This document shows, one piece after another, positions 1 through 7,901 of a DNA stretch of 64,000 nt (position 1 is its first letter; every line of letters begins with the position of its first letter). Under the pieces are notes generated by a model. The model saw only the letters and a list, made by a program, of their open reading frames with translations, was not told the origin of the DNA and ran no database searches. This stretch comes from Micromonospora sp. WMMD1082 (GTDB lineage: Bacteria; Actinomycetota; Actinomycetes; Mycobacteriales; Micromonosporaceae). The stretch spans positions 5,659,001-5,723,000 of the forward strand of contig NZ_JARUBM010000002.1 in NCBI RefSeq assembly GCF_029626175.1, read 5' to 3'. Both the position numbers and the translations under genes were made by a program.

Positions 1-1
1 G

Positions 2-253
2 CTGGCCGACGGCGCCGTCGAGCTGAGCGTCACCGACGACGGCCCCGGCGTGCCGCCCGAGCTGCGCCCCGAGGTCTTCGAACGGTTCGCCCGGGGCGAC
101 AGCTCCCGTTCCCGGGCGCACGGCAGCACCGGACTCGGCCTGGCCATCGTCGCCGCCGTGGTGGAGGCGCACCACGGCACCGTCTCGCTCGACACCCGCC
201 CCGGCCGTACCGTGTTCACCGTCCGGCTGCCGGATCCCACCCACCCGGTTTGA
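2..253 (+). CDS. Sensor histidine kinase, C-terminal fragment (cut by window edge)
   Basis: Only the last 83 codons of the ATPase (HATPase_c) domain are present. Visible are the G1 box (DDGPGVP), the F box (EVFERFARGD) and the G2 box (GSTGLGLAI), followed by the usual closing strand ending in FTVRLP. The order and spacing match the ATP-binding lid of a two-component sensor kinase, which phosphorylates a response regulator on aspartate. The sensor and dimerization parts lie upstream of the window, so its signal and partner cannot be named. The stop codon TGA (251-253) is the first three bases of a dispersed palindrome. Confidence 0.93.
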   Translation: MADGAVELSVTDDGPGVPPELRPEVFERFARGDSSRSRAHGSTGLGLAIVAAVVEAHHGTVSLDTRPGRTVFTVRLPDPTHPV

Positions 254-307
254 TCATGAGGTTAGCGGCGACTCTGATCTCCAAAACTGCCGCTAACCTC
301 ATGATCA
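251..307. repeat. Dispersed palindrome, family A copy 1 (likely terminator)
   Basis: Perfect inverted repeat with 19-bp arms at 251-269 (TGATCATGAGGTTAGCGGC) and 289-307, separated by 19 bases. It begins with the stop codon of the kinase gene, so it probably acts as a transcription terminator. Related copies with the same GATCATGA core lie at 1053-1111 and 26320-26374. No run of T follows, as is usual for actinobacterial terminators. Confidence 0.85.
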
Positions 308-351
308 ACGGCAGTGAGGGGTGGGTGAGAGGGAGGGTGGGTGGGGTGGGG

Positions 352-1056
352 GTGTGGGTGTATCGGGAACGACCGGCCGGGGTTGCGGGTGCGACGGTGT
401 GGACCAGCACCGCGCCGGACCGTCCCGCGCCCACCCGGGTGCTTCCCGACGGCTGTCTCGACCTGCTCTGGTCCAGCCGGGCCGGGCTGCTGGTCGCCGG
501 GCCGGACCGCACCGCGTTCCTGTCCACCAGCGCGCCGGGGGAGCGGTGGGTCGGGCTCCGGCTGCCGCCCGGGGTCGGCCCGGCGGTGCTCGGCGTTCCC
601 GCGGTGGAACTGCGCGACCAGCGCGTACCCCTGGGGGCGTTGTGGGGCGACCGGGCCGTCGCGGCGCTCGCCGACCGGGCCGGGTCGGACGCCGAGGCCG
701 TGCTGGTCGAGGTGGTGGCGGGCCGGCTGCGGGACGCCGGCGGCCCGGATCCGCTCGGTGCCCGGGTGGCCGCCGCGCTGGCCGCCGGCGCCACGGTGGG
801 CGCGACCGCCGCCGAGGTCGGCCTCGACCCGCGCGCGCTGCTGCGGCGCAGCCGGCACCTGTTCGGGTACGGCCCGAAGACCCTCGCCCGGATCCTGCGG
901 CTGCGCCGGGCGCTCGCCCTGGCCCGCAGCGGCGTGCCGCTGGCCGAGGTGGCCGCCCGTACCGGCTACGCCGACCAGGCCCACCTCACCCGCGACACGA
1001 GAGCCCTCACCGGCCTACCCCCCACCCCCCTCCTCCCACCTCCCTCACCCCCTTGA
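352..1056 (+). CDS. AraC-family transcriptional regulator with DUF6597-like N-terminus
   Basis: The N-terminal half (about residues 1-105, with LPDGCLDLLW and a GLRLPPG segment) resembles the DUF6597 sensing domain found on many actinobacterial AraC regulators. The C-terminal half carries two helix-turn-helix motifs: one around PRALLRRSRHLFGYGPKTLAR and one around LAEVAARTGYADQAHLTRD, the classical AraC DNA-binding signature. The frame is open back to 250, but that stretch is the palindrome. The first plausible starts are GTG at 352 or 358, after a G-rich purine tract. Its stop codon lies in the second palindrome. It should be a cytoplasmic DNA-binding regulator; its target is unknown, though the adjacent VOC gene is a candidate. 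Confidence 0.82.
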   Translation: MWVYRERPAGVAGATVWTSTAPDRPAPTRVLPDGCLDLLWSSRAGLLVAGPDRTAFLSTSAPGERWVGLRLPPGVGPAVLGVPAVELRDQRVPLGALWGDRAVAALADRAGSDAEAVLVEVVAGRLRDAGGPDPLGARVAAALAAGATVGATAAEVGLDPRALLRRSRHLFGYGPKTLARILRLRRALALARSGVPLAEVAARTGYADQAHLTRDTRALTGLPPTPLLPPPSPP

Positions 1057-1111
1057 TCATGAAGTTGTTGTCGTCCCGGCCGGCGTGTCGGGGCAACAAC
1101 TTCATGATCAA
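1053..1111. repeat. Dispersed palindrome, family A copy 2, shared by two converging genes
   Basis: Perfect inverted repeat with 18-bp arms: TTGATCATGAAGTTGTTG at 1053-1070 and its complement at 1094-1111, with a 23-base spacer. The left arm contains the TGA stop (1054-1056) of the AraC gene. The right arm contains, on the minus strand, the TGA stop (1108-1110) of the VOC gene. It therefore closes both reading frames and is well placed as a bidirectional terminator. The outer GATCATGA is shared with copies 1 and 3, while the inner arm sequence differs. Confidence 0.88.
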
Positions 1112-1536
1112 CCAGGTGACTGGGGGGAGGGCGAGGGGGACGGGAGGGGGGCGAAGAGGTCGACGGGGGTGTGGTCGGGGTCGTGCAGGACGGCGTAGCG
1201 CTGGCCCCAGGGCGCGTCCCAGGGCGGGAGGTGGCCGTGGTGGCCCTCGGCGGTCAGCTCGGCGTACCAGCGGTCGACCTCGGCCGGGCTGGCGCAGCGG
1301 AAGGCCAGCGCCGCCCGATGGCCGCCGACCGGCGGGGTCCATTCCGGGTCGAAGGAGCGCACGGTCGCGACGTCGTCCCAGGCAAGCCGGAGGCCGCCGG
1401 GCAGGGTCACCTCCACGTGCGGCTCCCGCTCCGCACCGGCCGGGATGTCGAGTCCCAGCCGGCGGTAGAAGTCCAGCGTGCGGGCCATGTCGGCGGCGAC
1501 CAGGCCGATCAGGTCGAGGTGTGGCGTCAGGGTCAT
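1108..1536 (-). CDS. VOC-family (glyoxalase/bleomycin-resistance fold) protein
   Basis: 142 residues, the usual length of a single-module vicinal-oxygen-chelate protein. The first beta-alpha-beta unit is HLDLIGLVAADMARTLDFYR followed by LGLDIP. The second unit has FRCASPAEVDRWYAELTAEG and ends in the typical DPDHTPVDLF metal-site strand. Members bind a divalent metal and act as small dioxygenases, isomerases or antibiotic-binding proteins; the exact substrate cannot be read from sequence. The start ATG at 1536 is the only sensible one. The last residues are a low-complexity Ser-Pro tail running into the palindrome that provides its stop. Confidence 0.85.
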   Translation of the reverse strand: MTLTPHLDLIGLVAADMARTLDFYRRLGLDIPAGAEREPHVEVTLPGGLRLAWDDVATVRSFDPEWTPPVGGHRAALAFRCASPAEVDRWYAELTAEGHHGHLPPWDAPWGQRYAVLHDPDHTPVDLFAPLPSPSPSPQSPG

Positions 1537-1725
1537 GACCGTGAGGCTAGGGCCGTCCGGAGTCGTCCGTCTTGAACGAAACGGACGCGGGGAAGTGGGC
1601 GTTTGTGCCCGACAGGCAGCAGTGAGCAGCGTACGGTGGCATAAGTCCGGCTACACCGCTTAAATCCGAAATGCGAGTAACGGTGGCTGATGCCGGTGTC
1701 GTGACGGCGAGGGAAGGAGCGGTCG

Positions 1726-1875
1726 GTGAACCACCTGGCCTACCTGGACGCGGGATCCGGCAGCCTGATCGTGCAGGCGGTGGTCGGCGGGATCGCCGGC
1801 GTCGCGGTGGCGGCCAAGCTCTACTGGCGCAGACTCGTCAGCCGGTTCCGCCGCCAGCCCACCGACCAGAGCTGA
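1726..1875 (+). CDS. 49-residue conserved membrane protein with LDAGSGS motif
   Basis: Short ORF beginning GTG at 1726, eight bases after a strong AAGGAG Shine-Dalgarno. It encodes a LAYLDAGSGSLIVQAVVGG motif followed by a single hydrophobic helix (AVVGGIAGVAVAAKLYW) and a basic tail (RRLVSRFRRQ). Small proteins with a YLDPGTGS-type motif and one membrane helix are a recurring actinobacterial family, often found beside methyltransferase and sulfatase-like genes as here. The function is not established. It ends 9 bases before the methyltransferase start and is almost certainly co-transcribed with it. I infer an inner-membrane partner of the next two gene products. Confidence 0.82.
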   Translation: MNHLAYLDAGSGSLIVQAVVGGIAGVAVAAKLYWRRLVSRFRRQPTDQS

Positions 1876-1884
1876 CCGCCCGCG

Positions 1885-3453
1885 ATGACGATCCCGGACC
1901 TGGGCCGGTCACCGCGACCTGCCTCGCCCGGCACCGACCCACGCCCAGAGCCCGGCGCCGATCCGCGCCCGAAGCCCGGCACCGACCCACGCGCAGAGCC
2001 GGGCGCCGATGCGCGCCCGGAGTCCGGCGCCGACCCGCGCCCGGAGCCGGGCTCGTTCCGTGACCCGGCGAACCGGGTGTTCCACGCTGGCGATGACGTG
2101 CTGCGCGCGCTCGACCAGACGGCCGCGGCACAGTGGCGCGCCCTGGCGGGAAGCAGCTTCTTCCCGCCGCTGCTCGCCGCCGGCAAGGTCTGCGGCACCG
2201 AGGAGCTGCCGGGACCGGCGCGGCACGAGCTGCCGGCGGGTCCGGCCCCGTCGGGCTGGGCGGCGGTGCTGCGCCACGAACGCGTCCCGTTCATCTCGCA
2301 CCCGTACGAGTGGTCCTTCGCCATGCTGCGCGACGCCGCGCTGCTGCACCTGGAGATCCTCCGGGCGGCCCTGCCGGCGGGCTTCACCACCAAGGACGGC
2401 TCGGCGTACAACCTCCAGTGGCGTGGCACCGAGCCGGTCTTCATCGACGTCGGGTCCTTCACCCCGCTGCGCGACGGTGAGCCGTGGGCCGGCTACCGGC
2501 AGTTCTGCCAGACGTTGCTCTACCCGCTGATGCTCGGCGCCCATCTGGGGCTGGCGTTCCAGCCCTGGCTGCGCGCACAGGTCGACGGCATCGAGCCGGA
2601 CCAGATGGGCCCGCTGTTCAAGGGCGTGCGCCGGCTGCTGCCCGGCGTGCTCACCCACGTCCATCTGCACGGCAGCGTGCAGCGACGCAACGCCGCGACC
2701 AGCACCGCCGACGTGCGCGCGCAGCTGCGGGCCGCCGGCTACACCCGCGAGCTGGCGCTGGCCACCGTACGCGGGATGGAGAAGCTGGTCCGGCGCCTGG
2801 AGCATCAGTCACCGCCCACCCACTGGGTCGACTACCAACAGACCTGCGGCTACTCCGGCGACGACCGGGCGGGCAAGGAGCGGTTCGTCACCGCCGCGCT
2901 GGCCGCCGCCGGCCGGCGGCGGCTGGTGCTCGACCTGGGCGCCAACGACGGACGGTACGCCCGCCTCGCCGCCCGGCACGCCGACTACGTGGTCGCCGTC
3001 GAGCAGGACCCGGCGGTGGTCGACCGGCTGTACCGCACCCTGCGGGGCGAGGCGGAACGGCGGGTGCTGCCGCTGGTGATGGACCTGGCCGACCCGTCCC
3101 CCGGCGGCGGCTGGCGCGGTGTCGAGCGGGCCTCGTTCGCCACCCGGGCCAGCGCGGACACGGTGCTCGCCCTGGCGCTGGTGCACCACCTGGCGATCGG
3201 CCGCAACGTGCCGCTGCCGGAGGTGGTGGCCTGCCTCGCCGGCTTCGTCGCGCCTGGCGGCCGGCTGGTGGTGGAGTTCGTCCACCCGGACGACCCGATG
3301 GCCGCCCGGCTGCTGGCCAACAAGCCCGACGGCATCTTCCCCGACTACCGGCGGGACGCCTTCGAGGCGCTGCTCGCCGCCACGGGCACCGTCCAGGACC
3401 GGCTGGAGCTGCCCTCGGGCACCCGGACCCTGTACCGGGTGGTCATTCCGTGA
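1885..3453 (+). CDS. Class I SAM-dependent methyltransferase with repetitive N-terminus
   Basis: 522 residues. Residues about 16-55 form five copies of a Pro/Asp-rich octapeptide (GxDPRPEP type), unlike the rest. A conserved region follows (RALDQTAAAQWRALAGSSFF and the segment up to residue 330), and then a Rossmann methyltransferase domain with motif I LDLGANDG at residues 349-356 and an acidic VVAVEQDP loop that binds the ribose of SAM. The acceptor is unknown. It belongs to a family annotated simply as class I SAM-dependent methyltransferase. The gene sits between a small membrane protein and a sulfatase-like membrane enzyme; its TGA overlaps the next GTG (GTGA), indicating translational coupling. 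ATG at 1885 is used, but a later start after the repeats is possible. Confidence 0.85.
   Translation: MTIPDLGRSPRPASPGTDPRPEPGADPRPKPGTDPRAEPGADARPESGADPRPEPGSFRDPANRVFHAGDDVLRALDQTAAAQWRALAGSSFFPPLLAAGKVCGTEELPGPARHELPAGPAPSGWAAVLRHERVPFISHPYEWSFAMLRDAALLHLEILRAALPAGFTTKDGSAYNLQWRGTEPVFIDVGSFTPLRDGEPWAGYRQFCQTLLYPLMLGAHLGLAFQPWLRAQVDGIEPDQMGPLFKGVRRLLPGVLTHVHLHGSVQRRNAATSTADVRAQLRAAGYTRELALATVRGMEKLVRRLEHQSPPTHWVDYQQTCGYSGDDRAGKERFVTAALAAAGRRRLVLDLGANDGRYARLAARHADYVVAVEQDPAVVDRLYRTLRGEAERRVLPLVMDLADPSPGGGWRGVERASFATRASADTVLALALVHHLAIGRNVPLPEVVACLAGFVAPGGRLVVEFVHPDDPMAARLLANKPDGIFPDYRRDAFEALLAATGTVQDRLELPSGTRTLYRVVIP
1930..2049 (+). repeat. Five in-frame 24-bp tandem repeats
   Basis: Within the methyltransferase gene, five consecutive 24-base units encode variants of G-(T/A)-D-P-R-P-E-P. 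The units are diverged at several positions but keep the period exactly, so the reading frame is preserved. Such runs vary in copy number by slippage or recombination and usually code for a flexible, unfolded linker. Confidence 0.9.
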
Positions 3454-5519
3454 CCGAGCTGCCCACCGCCGATCCCGGCGCGGCCGTCGACGAAACGGAC
3501 CGTCGAGGCCGGTGGCGGTGGCGGTGGGCGTGGGGGTGGGGCGGCTGGCGGACCGAGGCCGGCCGGCTGCTGGAGGTCACCGCGCTGGTCGGGCTGGTGA
3601 TCACCCAGCCGTTGCTGGACATCCTCGGTCGCAGCCCGGACTTCTTCCTGTTCCACCGAGCCGACCGGGGCGAGATCCTGCTGCTGGTGGCCCTGGTCGC
3701 GGTGCTGCCGACGGCGGCACTCGGCCTGGTCGGCCTGCTCGCCGGCCTCCCCGGGCGGGCGGTCCGGACGGTCACCCACAGCCTGACCCTGGGCCTGCTG
3801 GCGGCCGCGCTGGCGGTGCAGGTCGGCCGGCACACCACGCCGCTGCGGGGCGTACCGCTGCTGCTGGTGGCCGGGGTGGTCGGTGCCGCCGGGATCGCCG
3901 CGGACCGGCGGTGGCGGGCCCCGGGCCGGGTGCTGCGCCTGGCCGCCGCCGGACCGCTGGTCTTCGTCGGGCTGTTCCTGTTCGCCTCGCCGACCGGTCC
4001 CGTGGTGCTGCCGCGCGGCGACGGCGGCGTGGCCGGTACGGCCACCGGAAGCCTGCACCCGCCGGTGGTCATGCTGATCCTGGACGAGCTTCCGCTGGTC
4101 TCCCTGCTCGATCGGGCGGGTGCCGTCGACGCCGACCGGTTCCCGCACTTCGCCGAGCTGGCGGCCGCCTCGACCTGGTACCGCAACGCGACCGGCGTGA
4201 GCGGTTGGACGCCGTACGCGTTGCCGGCGATGCTGACCGGCCGCTACCCGGCGGAGCCGTTCGCCCCGCACTACTCGCACTACCCGGACAACCTCTTCAC
4301 CGCCCTCGGCGGGCTGTACGACATCCGCGCCGAGGAGAGCATCACCCGGCTCTGCCCGCCGAGCCGCTGCGAGCAGCCGGTCACCCCGGAGCAGGGCATG
4401 GGGGTGCTGGCCCGCGAGACGGGCCGGCTGCTGCGCCAGGTGACCGCGCCGCACGACAGCCGGATCGATCCGGAGGACTCCTACCGCGAGCAAACCGCCG
4501 AGGAGGCCGGCATTGACGCCGCCGAGCCGGTGCCGACCGATCCGAAGTTCCGCTGGGACAGCCTCAACGTCAACCAGCCGGCCCGGTTCACCAGCTTCCT
4601 CAACGGCCTGACCCCGTCGCAGCGGCCGACGCTGCACTTCCTGCACCTGCTGATGCCGCACTCGCCGTGGGCGTACCTGCCGTCGGGGGCGCGCTACGAG
4701 GCGCCGGAGGACTTCCCCAACGAGGGCGACGGCTGGGTGGACCTGGCCCGCGCCCGTCACCTCGCCCAGCTCGGCTACACCGACCGGCTGATCGGCGAGA
4801 CGATGCGTACGCTGCGGGCCACCGGCCTGTGGGACCAGGCGCTCGTGGTGGTCACCGCCGACCACGGGGTCAGCTTCACCAAGGGCGTGCAGGGGCGCGG
4901 CGAGGATGCCATCCGGGCCGCCGCCGACCAGGTCGCCTGGGTGCCGCTGTTCGTCAAGACGCCGGGTCAACGCAGCGGGCAGATCGACGACCGCAACTGG
5001 GAACACGTCGACCTGCTGCCGACCATCGCCGACGAGGCGGCCATCCGGCTGCCCTGGCGGGTCGACGGCAGCTCCGCCCGGCAGGCACCCCGTACCAACG
5101 CCGGCAAGGTCTTCTACGACCGTCCGTCGCAACCGATGCCGATCACCGGCGGCGTGCCCGCCGCGCCGCCACCGGCGGCCCCGCATCCGCTGGTCGGCAC
5201 CACCGTGGGCGACGCGCCGCCCGGTGGCGACGCCCGGGTCGGCGGGCTGGACGCCTTCCGCCACGTCGATCCCGACGAGGGCCTGCTGCCCGGCATGATC
5301 TGGGGCACCGTGCCCGACCAGGTCGCCGACGGCACCGAGCTGGCGGTGGCCGTCAACGGCACCGTCGCGGCGGTGGTGCCGGTGGTCGCCCCGGACCCGG
5401 GCGGCCGGCGCTTCGCCGCGCTGCTCGCCGACGACCGGCTCTTCCACGCCGGCGCCAACCGGCTCGACCTGTACCTGGTCGAGGCCGGCGGCGGCCTGCG
5501 CCACCTGACGATCTCCTGA
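3450..5519 (+). CDS. Membrane-anchored sulfatase-like (alkaline-phosphatase superfamily) enzyme
   Basis: 689 residues. After a Trp/Arg-rich leader, about five hydrophobic segments (residues ~40-205) precede a large exported alkaline-phosphatase-superfamily domain. Metal and nucleophile signatures are visible: D212 in VVMLILDELP, the candidate nucleophile T254 in SGWTPYALPAMLTGRYP, and D471-H472 in VVVTADHGVSF. A Thr in place of the Cys/Ser that matures to formylglycine argues for a phospho-group or phospho-alditol transferase-type reaction (compare LTA synthase and phosphoethanolamine transferases) rather than a classical sulfatase. GTG at 3450 overlaps the upstream stop, so it is coupled to the methyltransferase. 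I infer envelope glycopolymer or lipid modification; the substrate is unknown. Confidence 0.85.
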   Translation: MTELPTADPGAAVDETDRRGRWRWRWAWGWGGWRTEAGRLLEVTALVGLVITQPLLDILGRSPDFFLFHRADRGEILLLVALVAVLPTAALGLVGLLAGLPGRAVRTVTHSLTLGLLAAALAVQVGRHTTPLRGVPLLLVAGVVGAAGIAADRRWRAPGRVLRLAAAGPLVFVGLFLFASPTGPVVLPRGDGGVAGTATGSLHPPVVMLILDELPLVSLLDRAGAVDADRFPHFAELAAASTWYRNATGVSGWTPYALPAMLTGRYPAEPFAPHYSHYPDNLFTALGGLYDIRAEESITRLCPPSRCEQPVTPEQGMGVLARETGRLLRQVTAPHDSRIDPEDSYREQTAEEAGIDAAEPVPTDPKFRWDSLNVNQPARFTSFLNGLTPSQRPTLHFLHLLMPHSPWAYLPSGARYEAPEDFPNEGDGWVDLARARHLAQLGYTDRLIGETMRTLRATGLWDQALVVVTADHGVSFTKGVQGRGEDAIRAAADQVAWVPLFVKTPGQRSGQIDDRNWEHVDLLPTIADEAAIRLPWRVDGSSARQAPRTNAGKVFYDRPSQPMPITGGVPAAPPPAAPHPLVGTTVGDAPPGGDARVGGLDAFRHVDPDEGLLPGMIWGTVPDQVADGTELAVAVNGTVAAVVPVVAPDPGGRRFAALLADDRLFHAGANRLDLYLVEAGGGLRHLTIS

Positions 5520-5762
5520 CGCGTCTTTCCTGAGCCGGTGGACAGCGCCGCCGGCCAGTGCCGCGCGCCCCGGAGTGCTTGCACCCTCTGTGTGTTCTCC
5601 GTGCCCGTACGTCCCGCTCGTCGGGGTTTCCCAGCTCCCGGGTCGGGAATCGGGTGACGCAGACCTCACCGCTGAACCACGAGGGGCGGTGTCGCCGCAA
5701 CCGCAATTACGGTAGAAGCGAAGGCAATTCAACGTAGATCTGCCGGCGAAGCGAGGAACCAC

Positions 5763-7046
5763 ATGACGGAAGTCAAGCTCGATCACCCCGGCGGGCAGCT
5801 GTCGATGCCGGTACATTCCGCGGTCGAGGGCCCCGCCGGAGTCGGTGTGGGCAAGCTGCTGAAGGAAACCGGGATGACGACGTACGACCCCGGGTTCGTC
5901 AACACCGCCGCCTGTTCGTCCGCGATCACCTACATCGACGGCGACGCGGGCATCCTGCGTTACCGGGGCTACCCCATCGAGCAGCTGGCCGAGAAGAGCT
6001 CCTTCCTGGAGGTCTCCTACCTGCTGATCTACGGTGAGTTGCCGACCACGGACCAGCTGGCCGCGTTCACCGAGCGGATCCGCCGGCACTCGCTGCTGCA
6101 CGAGGAGATGCGCCGGTTCTTCGACGGCTTCCCCCGGGACGCGCACCCGATGGCCGTGCTCTCCTCGGCCGTCAGCGCCATCTCCACCTTCTACCAGGAC
6201 AGCCTCGATCCCTTCGACGCCGAGCACGTGGAGATGTCCACGGTCCGGCTGATGGCGAAGGTCCCGACCATCGCCTCGTACGCCTACAAGAAGTCCATCG
6301 GGCAGCCACTGCTGTACCCGGACAACTCGCTGGGCTACGTGGAGAACTTCCTGCGGATGACCTTCGGCGTGCCGGCGGAGCCGTACGAGGTCGACCCGGT
6401 GGTGGCCCGCGTGCTGGACATGCTCCTCGTGCTGCACGCCGACCACGAGCAGAACTGCTCCACCTCGACCGTCCGGCTGGTGGGCTCCAGCAACGCCAAC
6501 CTGTTCGCCTCGGTCTCGGCCGGGGTCAACGCGCTGTTCGGTCCGCTGCACGGCGGCGCCAACCAGGCGGTGCTGGAGATGCTGGAGCGGATCCAGGCCG
6601 ACGGCGACGACGTGCAGTCCTTCGTCCGCAAGGTGAAGGACAAGCAGGACGGCGTCAAGCTGATGGGCTTCGGCCACCGGGTCTACAAGAACTACGACCC
6701 GCGGGCCGCGATCGTGAAGAACGCGGCGCAGGACGTGCTCGGCCGGATGGCCAAGCCGGACCCGCTGCTGGACATCGCGATGCAGCTGGAGGAGATCGCG
6801 CTGGCCGACGACTTCTTCGTCTCCCGGCGGCTCTACCCGAACGTGGACTTCTACACCGGCCTGATCTACAAGGCCATGGGCTTCCCGACGAAGATGTTCA
6901 CGGTGCTGTTCGCCCTCGGGCGGTTGCCTGGCTGGATCGCCCAGTGGCGCGAGATGATCAACGACCCGGAGACCAAGATCGGCCGCCCGCGGCAGGTCTA
7001 CACCGGCGCCGCCGAGCGGGACTACCACCCCGCCGCACAGCGCTGA
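5763..7046 (+). CDS. gltA: Citrate synthase
   Basis: 427 residues, full length for the hexameric bacterial type. It condenses oxaloacetate and acetyl-CoA to citrate, the first step of the TCA cycle, in the cytoplasm. The active-site residues fall at the positions expected from E. coli numbering: H263 in GPLHGGAN, H305 in GFGHRVYKNYDPR and D362 in NVDFYTG. The conserved substrate region LHADHEQNCSTSTVR begins at L224. The start ATG at 5763 is preceded by GCGAGGAACCAC. It is monocistronic: the upstream gene ends at 5519 and a strong hairpin follows at 7066-7105. Confidence 0.98.
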   Translation: MTEVKLDHPGGQLSMPVHSAVEGPAGVGVGKLLKETGMTTYDPGFVNTAACSSAITYIDGDAGILRYRGYPIEQLAEKSSFLEVSYLLIYGELPTTDQLAAFTERIRRHSLLHEEMRRFFDGFPRDAHPMAVLSSAVSAISTFYQDSLDPFDAEHVEMSTVRLMAKVPTIASYAYKKSIGQPLLYPDNSLGYVENFLRMTFGVPAEPYEVDPVVARVLDMLLVLHADHEQNCSTSTVRLVGSSNANLFASVSAGVNALFGPLHGGANQAVLEMLERIQADGDDVQSFVRKVKDKQDGVKLMGFGHRVYKNYDPRAAIVKNAAQDVLGRMAKPDPLLDIAMQLEEIALADDFFVSRRLYPNVDFYTGLIYKAMGFPTKMFTVLFALGRLPGWIAQWREMINDPETKIGRPRQVYTGAAERDYHPAAQR

Positions 7047-7065
7047 CCGGTAACACCTCACCCGA

Positions 7066-7105
7066 CGACGGCCGTCGACCGGACACCTCCGGTCGACGGC
7101 CGTCG
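7066..7105. terminator. Bidirectional hairpin terminator between gltA and the fasciclin gene
   Basis: Perfect 17-bp arms (7066-7082 and 7089-7105, CGACGGCCGTCGACCGG and complement) with a six-base loop ACACCT. It lies 20 bases past the gltA stop and 20 bases past the end of the converging fasciclin gene, so it serves both directions. No T-run is present. Confidence 0.88.
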
Positions 7106-7125
7106 CTGTACGCGGGGATTGGCGG

Positions 7126-7818
7126 TCAGTGCGCCGGGTGCCCGTCGTCGTCCTCGCCCGCCGTGCTGGGCAGGTCGCCGAGCACCTGGTCGATGACGTG
7201 GATGCGGGCGTCGACCGCCTGGTAGTCGGCGCAGACCGTCTCGGCCTCGTCGACGCGGGCGGTCTGCCCCCGACCGGTGACAGTGCGGCCGGTGACGGTG
7301 AGAGTGGTGCCGGCGACGGTGGTCACCGTGCCGGCGGCGATCAGCTCGGACACCGGCAGCACTCCGGTGACGAGATGATCGCGCAGCAGGTCGCGCAGCA
7401 CGTCGGTGTCCCGCAGGAGCAGTTCGTCGAGGTTGGTCCGGGAGAACATGGCGACGAACGCGTCGTCGGTGGGGGCCAGGATGGTCACCCCCCGGGTCAG
7501 CTCGTCGGCCAGGCCGGTGGCGCGTACCGCAGCCTCGAAGGTGGTGAGCACGGGGATCCACTGTAGGGCCTGGTCGGCGGGTTGGCCGGCGAGCGAGCTG
7601 GGGTTGCCCGGTTCGCTGCCCGCCGGCAGCAGGTCGCACAGCGGCCCGGTCACGGTGACCGCGGCCGGCGCGGCGTCGACCGCCCCCGCGCCACCGTCAC
7701 CGCTGCCGCTGCCGCCGCTGCTGGCGAGCACCACGAGCAGCAGGGCGGCCAGGGCCGCGCCGGCAACCGGCAGGAGGCGCCGGGACGGACGCGTCGCGGC
7801 CGCAGGTGTGTTGGTCAC
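7126..7818 (-). CDS. Secreted or membrane-anchored fasciclin (FAS1) domain protein
   Basis: 230 residues. An N-terminal basic stretch and hydrophobic helix (LLPVAGAALAALLLVVLAS) act as a signal peptide or anchor, followed by a Gly/Ser linker. The FAS1 domain shows its hallmark blocks: TTFEAAVRATGLADEL, VTILAPTDDAFVAM, LRDLLRDHLVTGVL and the closing IHVIDQVL. FAS1 proteins are extracellular adhesion or polymer-binding modules. GTG at 7818 is chosen because GGAGAAG lies six bases upstream of it, whereas GTG at 7830 lacks a ribosome-binding site. The acidic tail EDDDGHPAH is unusual and could bind metal, but that is speculative. Confidence 0.88.
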   Translation of the reverse strand: MTNTPAAATRPSRRLLPVAGAALAALLLVVLASSGGSGSGDGGAGAVDAAPAAVTVTGPLCDLLPAGSEPGNPSSLAGQPADQALQWIPVLTTFEAAVRATGLADELTRGVTILAPTDDAFVAMFSRTNLDELLLRDTDVLRDLLRDHLVTGVLPVSELIAAGTVTTVAGTTLTVTGRTVTGRGQTARVDEAETVCADYQAVDARIHVIDQVLGDLPSTAGEDDDGHPAH

Positions 7819-7840
7819 GGTCTTCTCCACTCCGGGTGGG

Positions 7841-7880
7841 GGTGCCGGCGGGCCGGGCGCGGATCCGGCCCGCCGGCACC
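7841..7880. terminator. Hairpin between the M14 peptidase and fasciclin genes
   Basis: Perfect 16-bp arms (7841-7856 GGTGCCGGCGGGCCGG, and 7865-7880) with an eight-base loop. On the minus strand it follows the M14 peptidase stop (7902) by about 20 bases and precedes the fasciclin start, so it likely ends the peptidase transcript. Confidence 0.8.
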
Positions 7881-7901
7881 AGAGGGGCGGGGCTCAGCGG
7901 C

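Noticed and set aside
250..351. N-terminal extension of the AraC regulator (MIMRLAATLISK...)
   Set aside because: These codons are the translated palindrome copy 1; similar pseudo-peptides appear at the other copies.
2484..3449. Upstream extension of the sulfatase-like frame through the methyltransferase gene
   Set aside because: The added sequence is an out-of-frame shadow of the methyltransferase; the GTG at 3450 overlaps its stop in the normal coupled arrangement.
3345..7061. A 1238-codon open frame on the minus strand across the sulfatase and citrate synthase genes
   Set aside because: It is antisense to two well-supported genes, has low-complexity His/Arg/Gly composition and no homology. 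Long antisense frames are a by-product of very high GC content.
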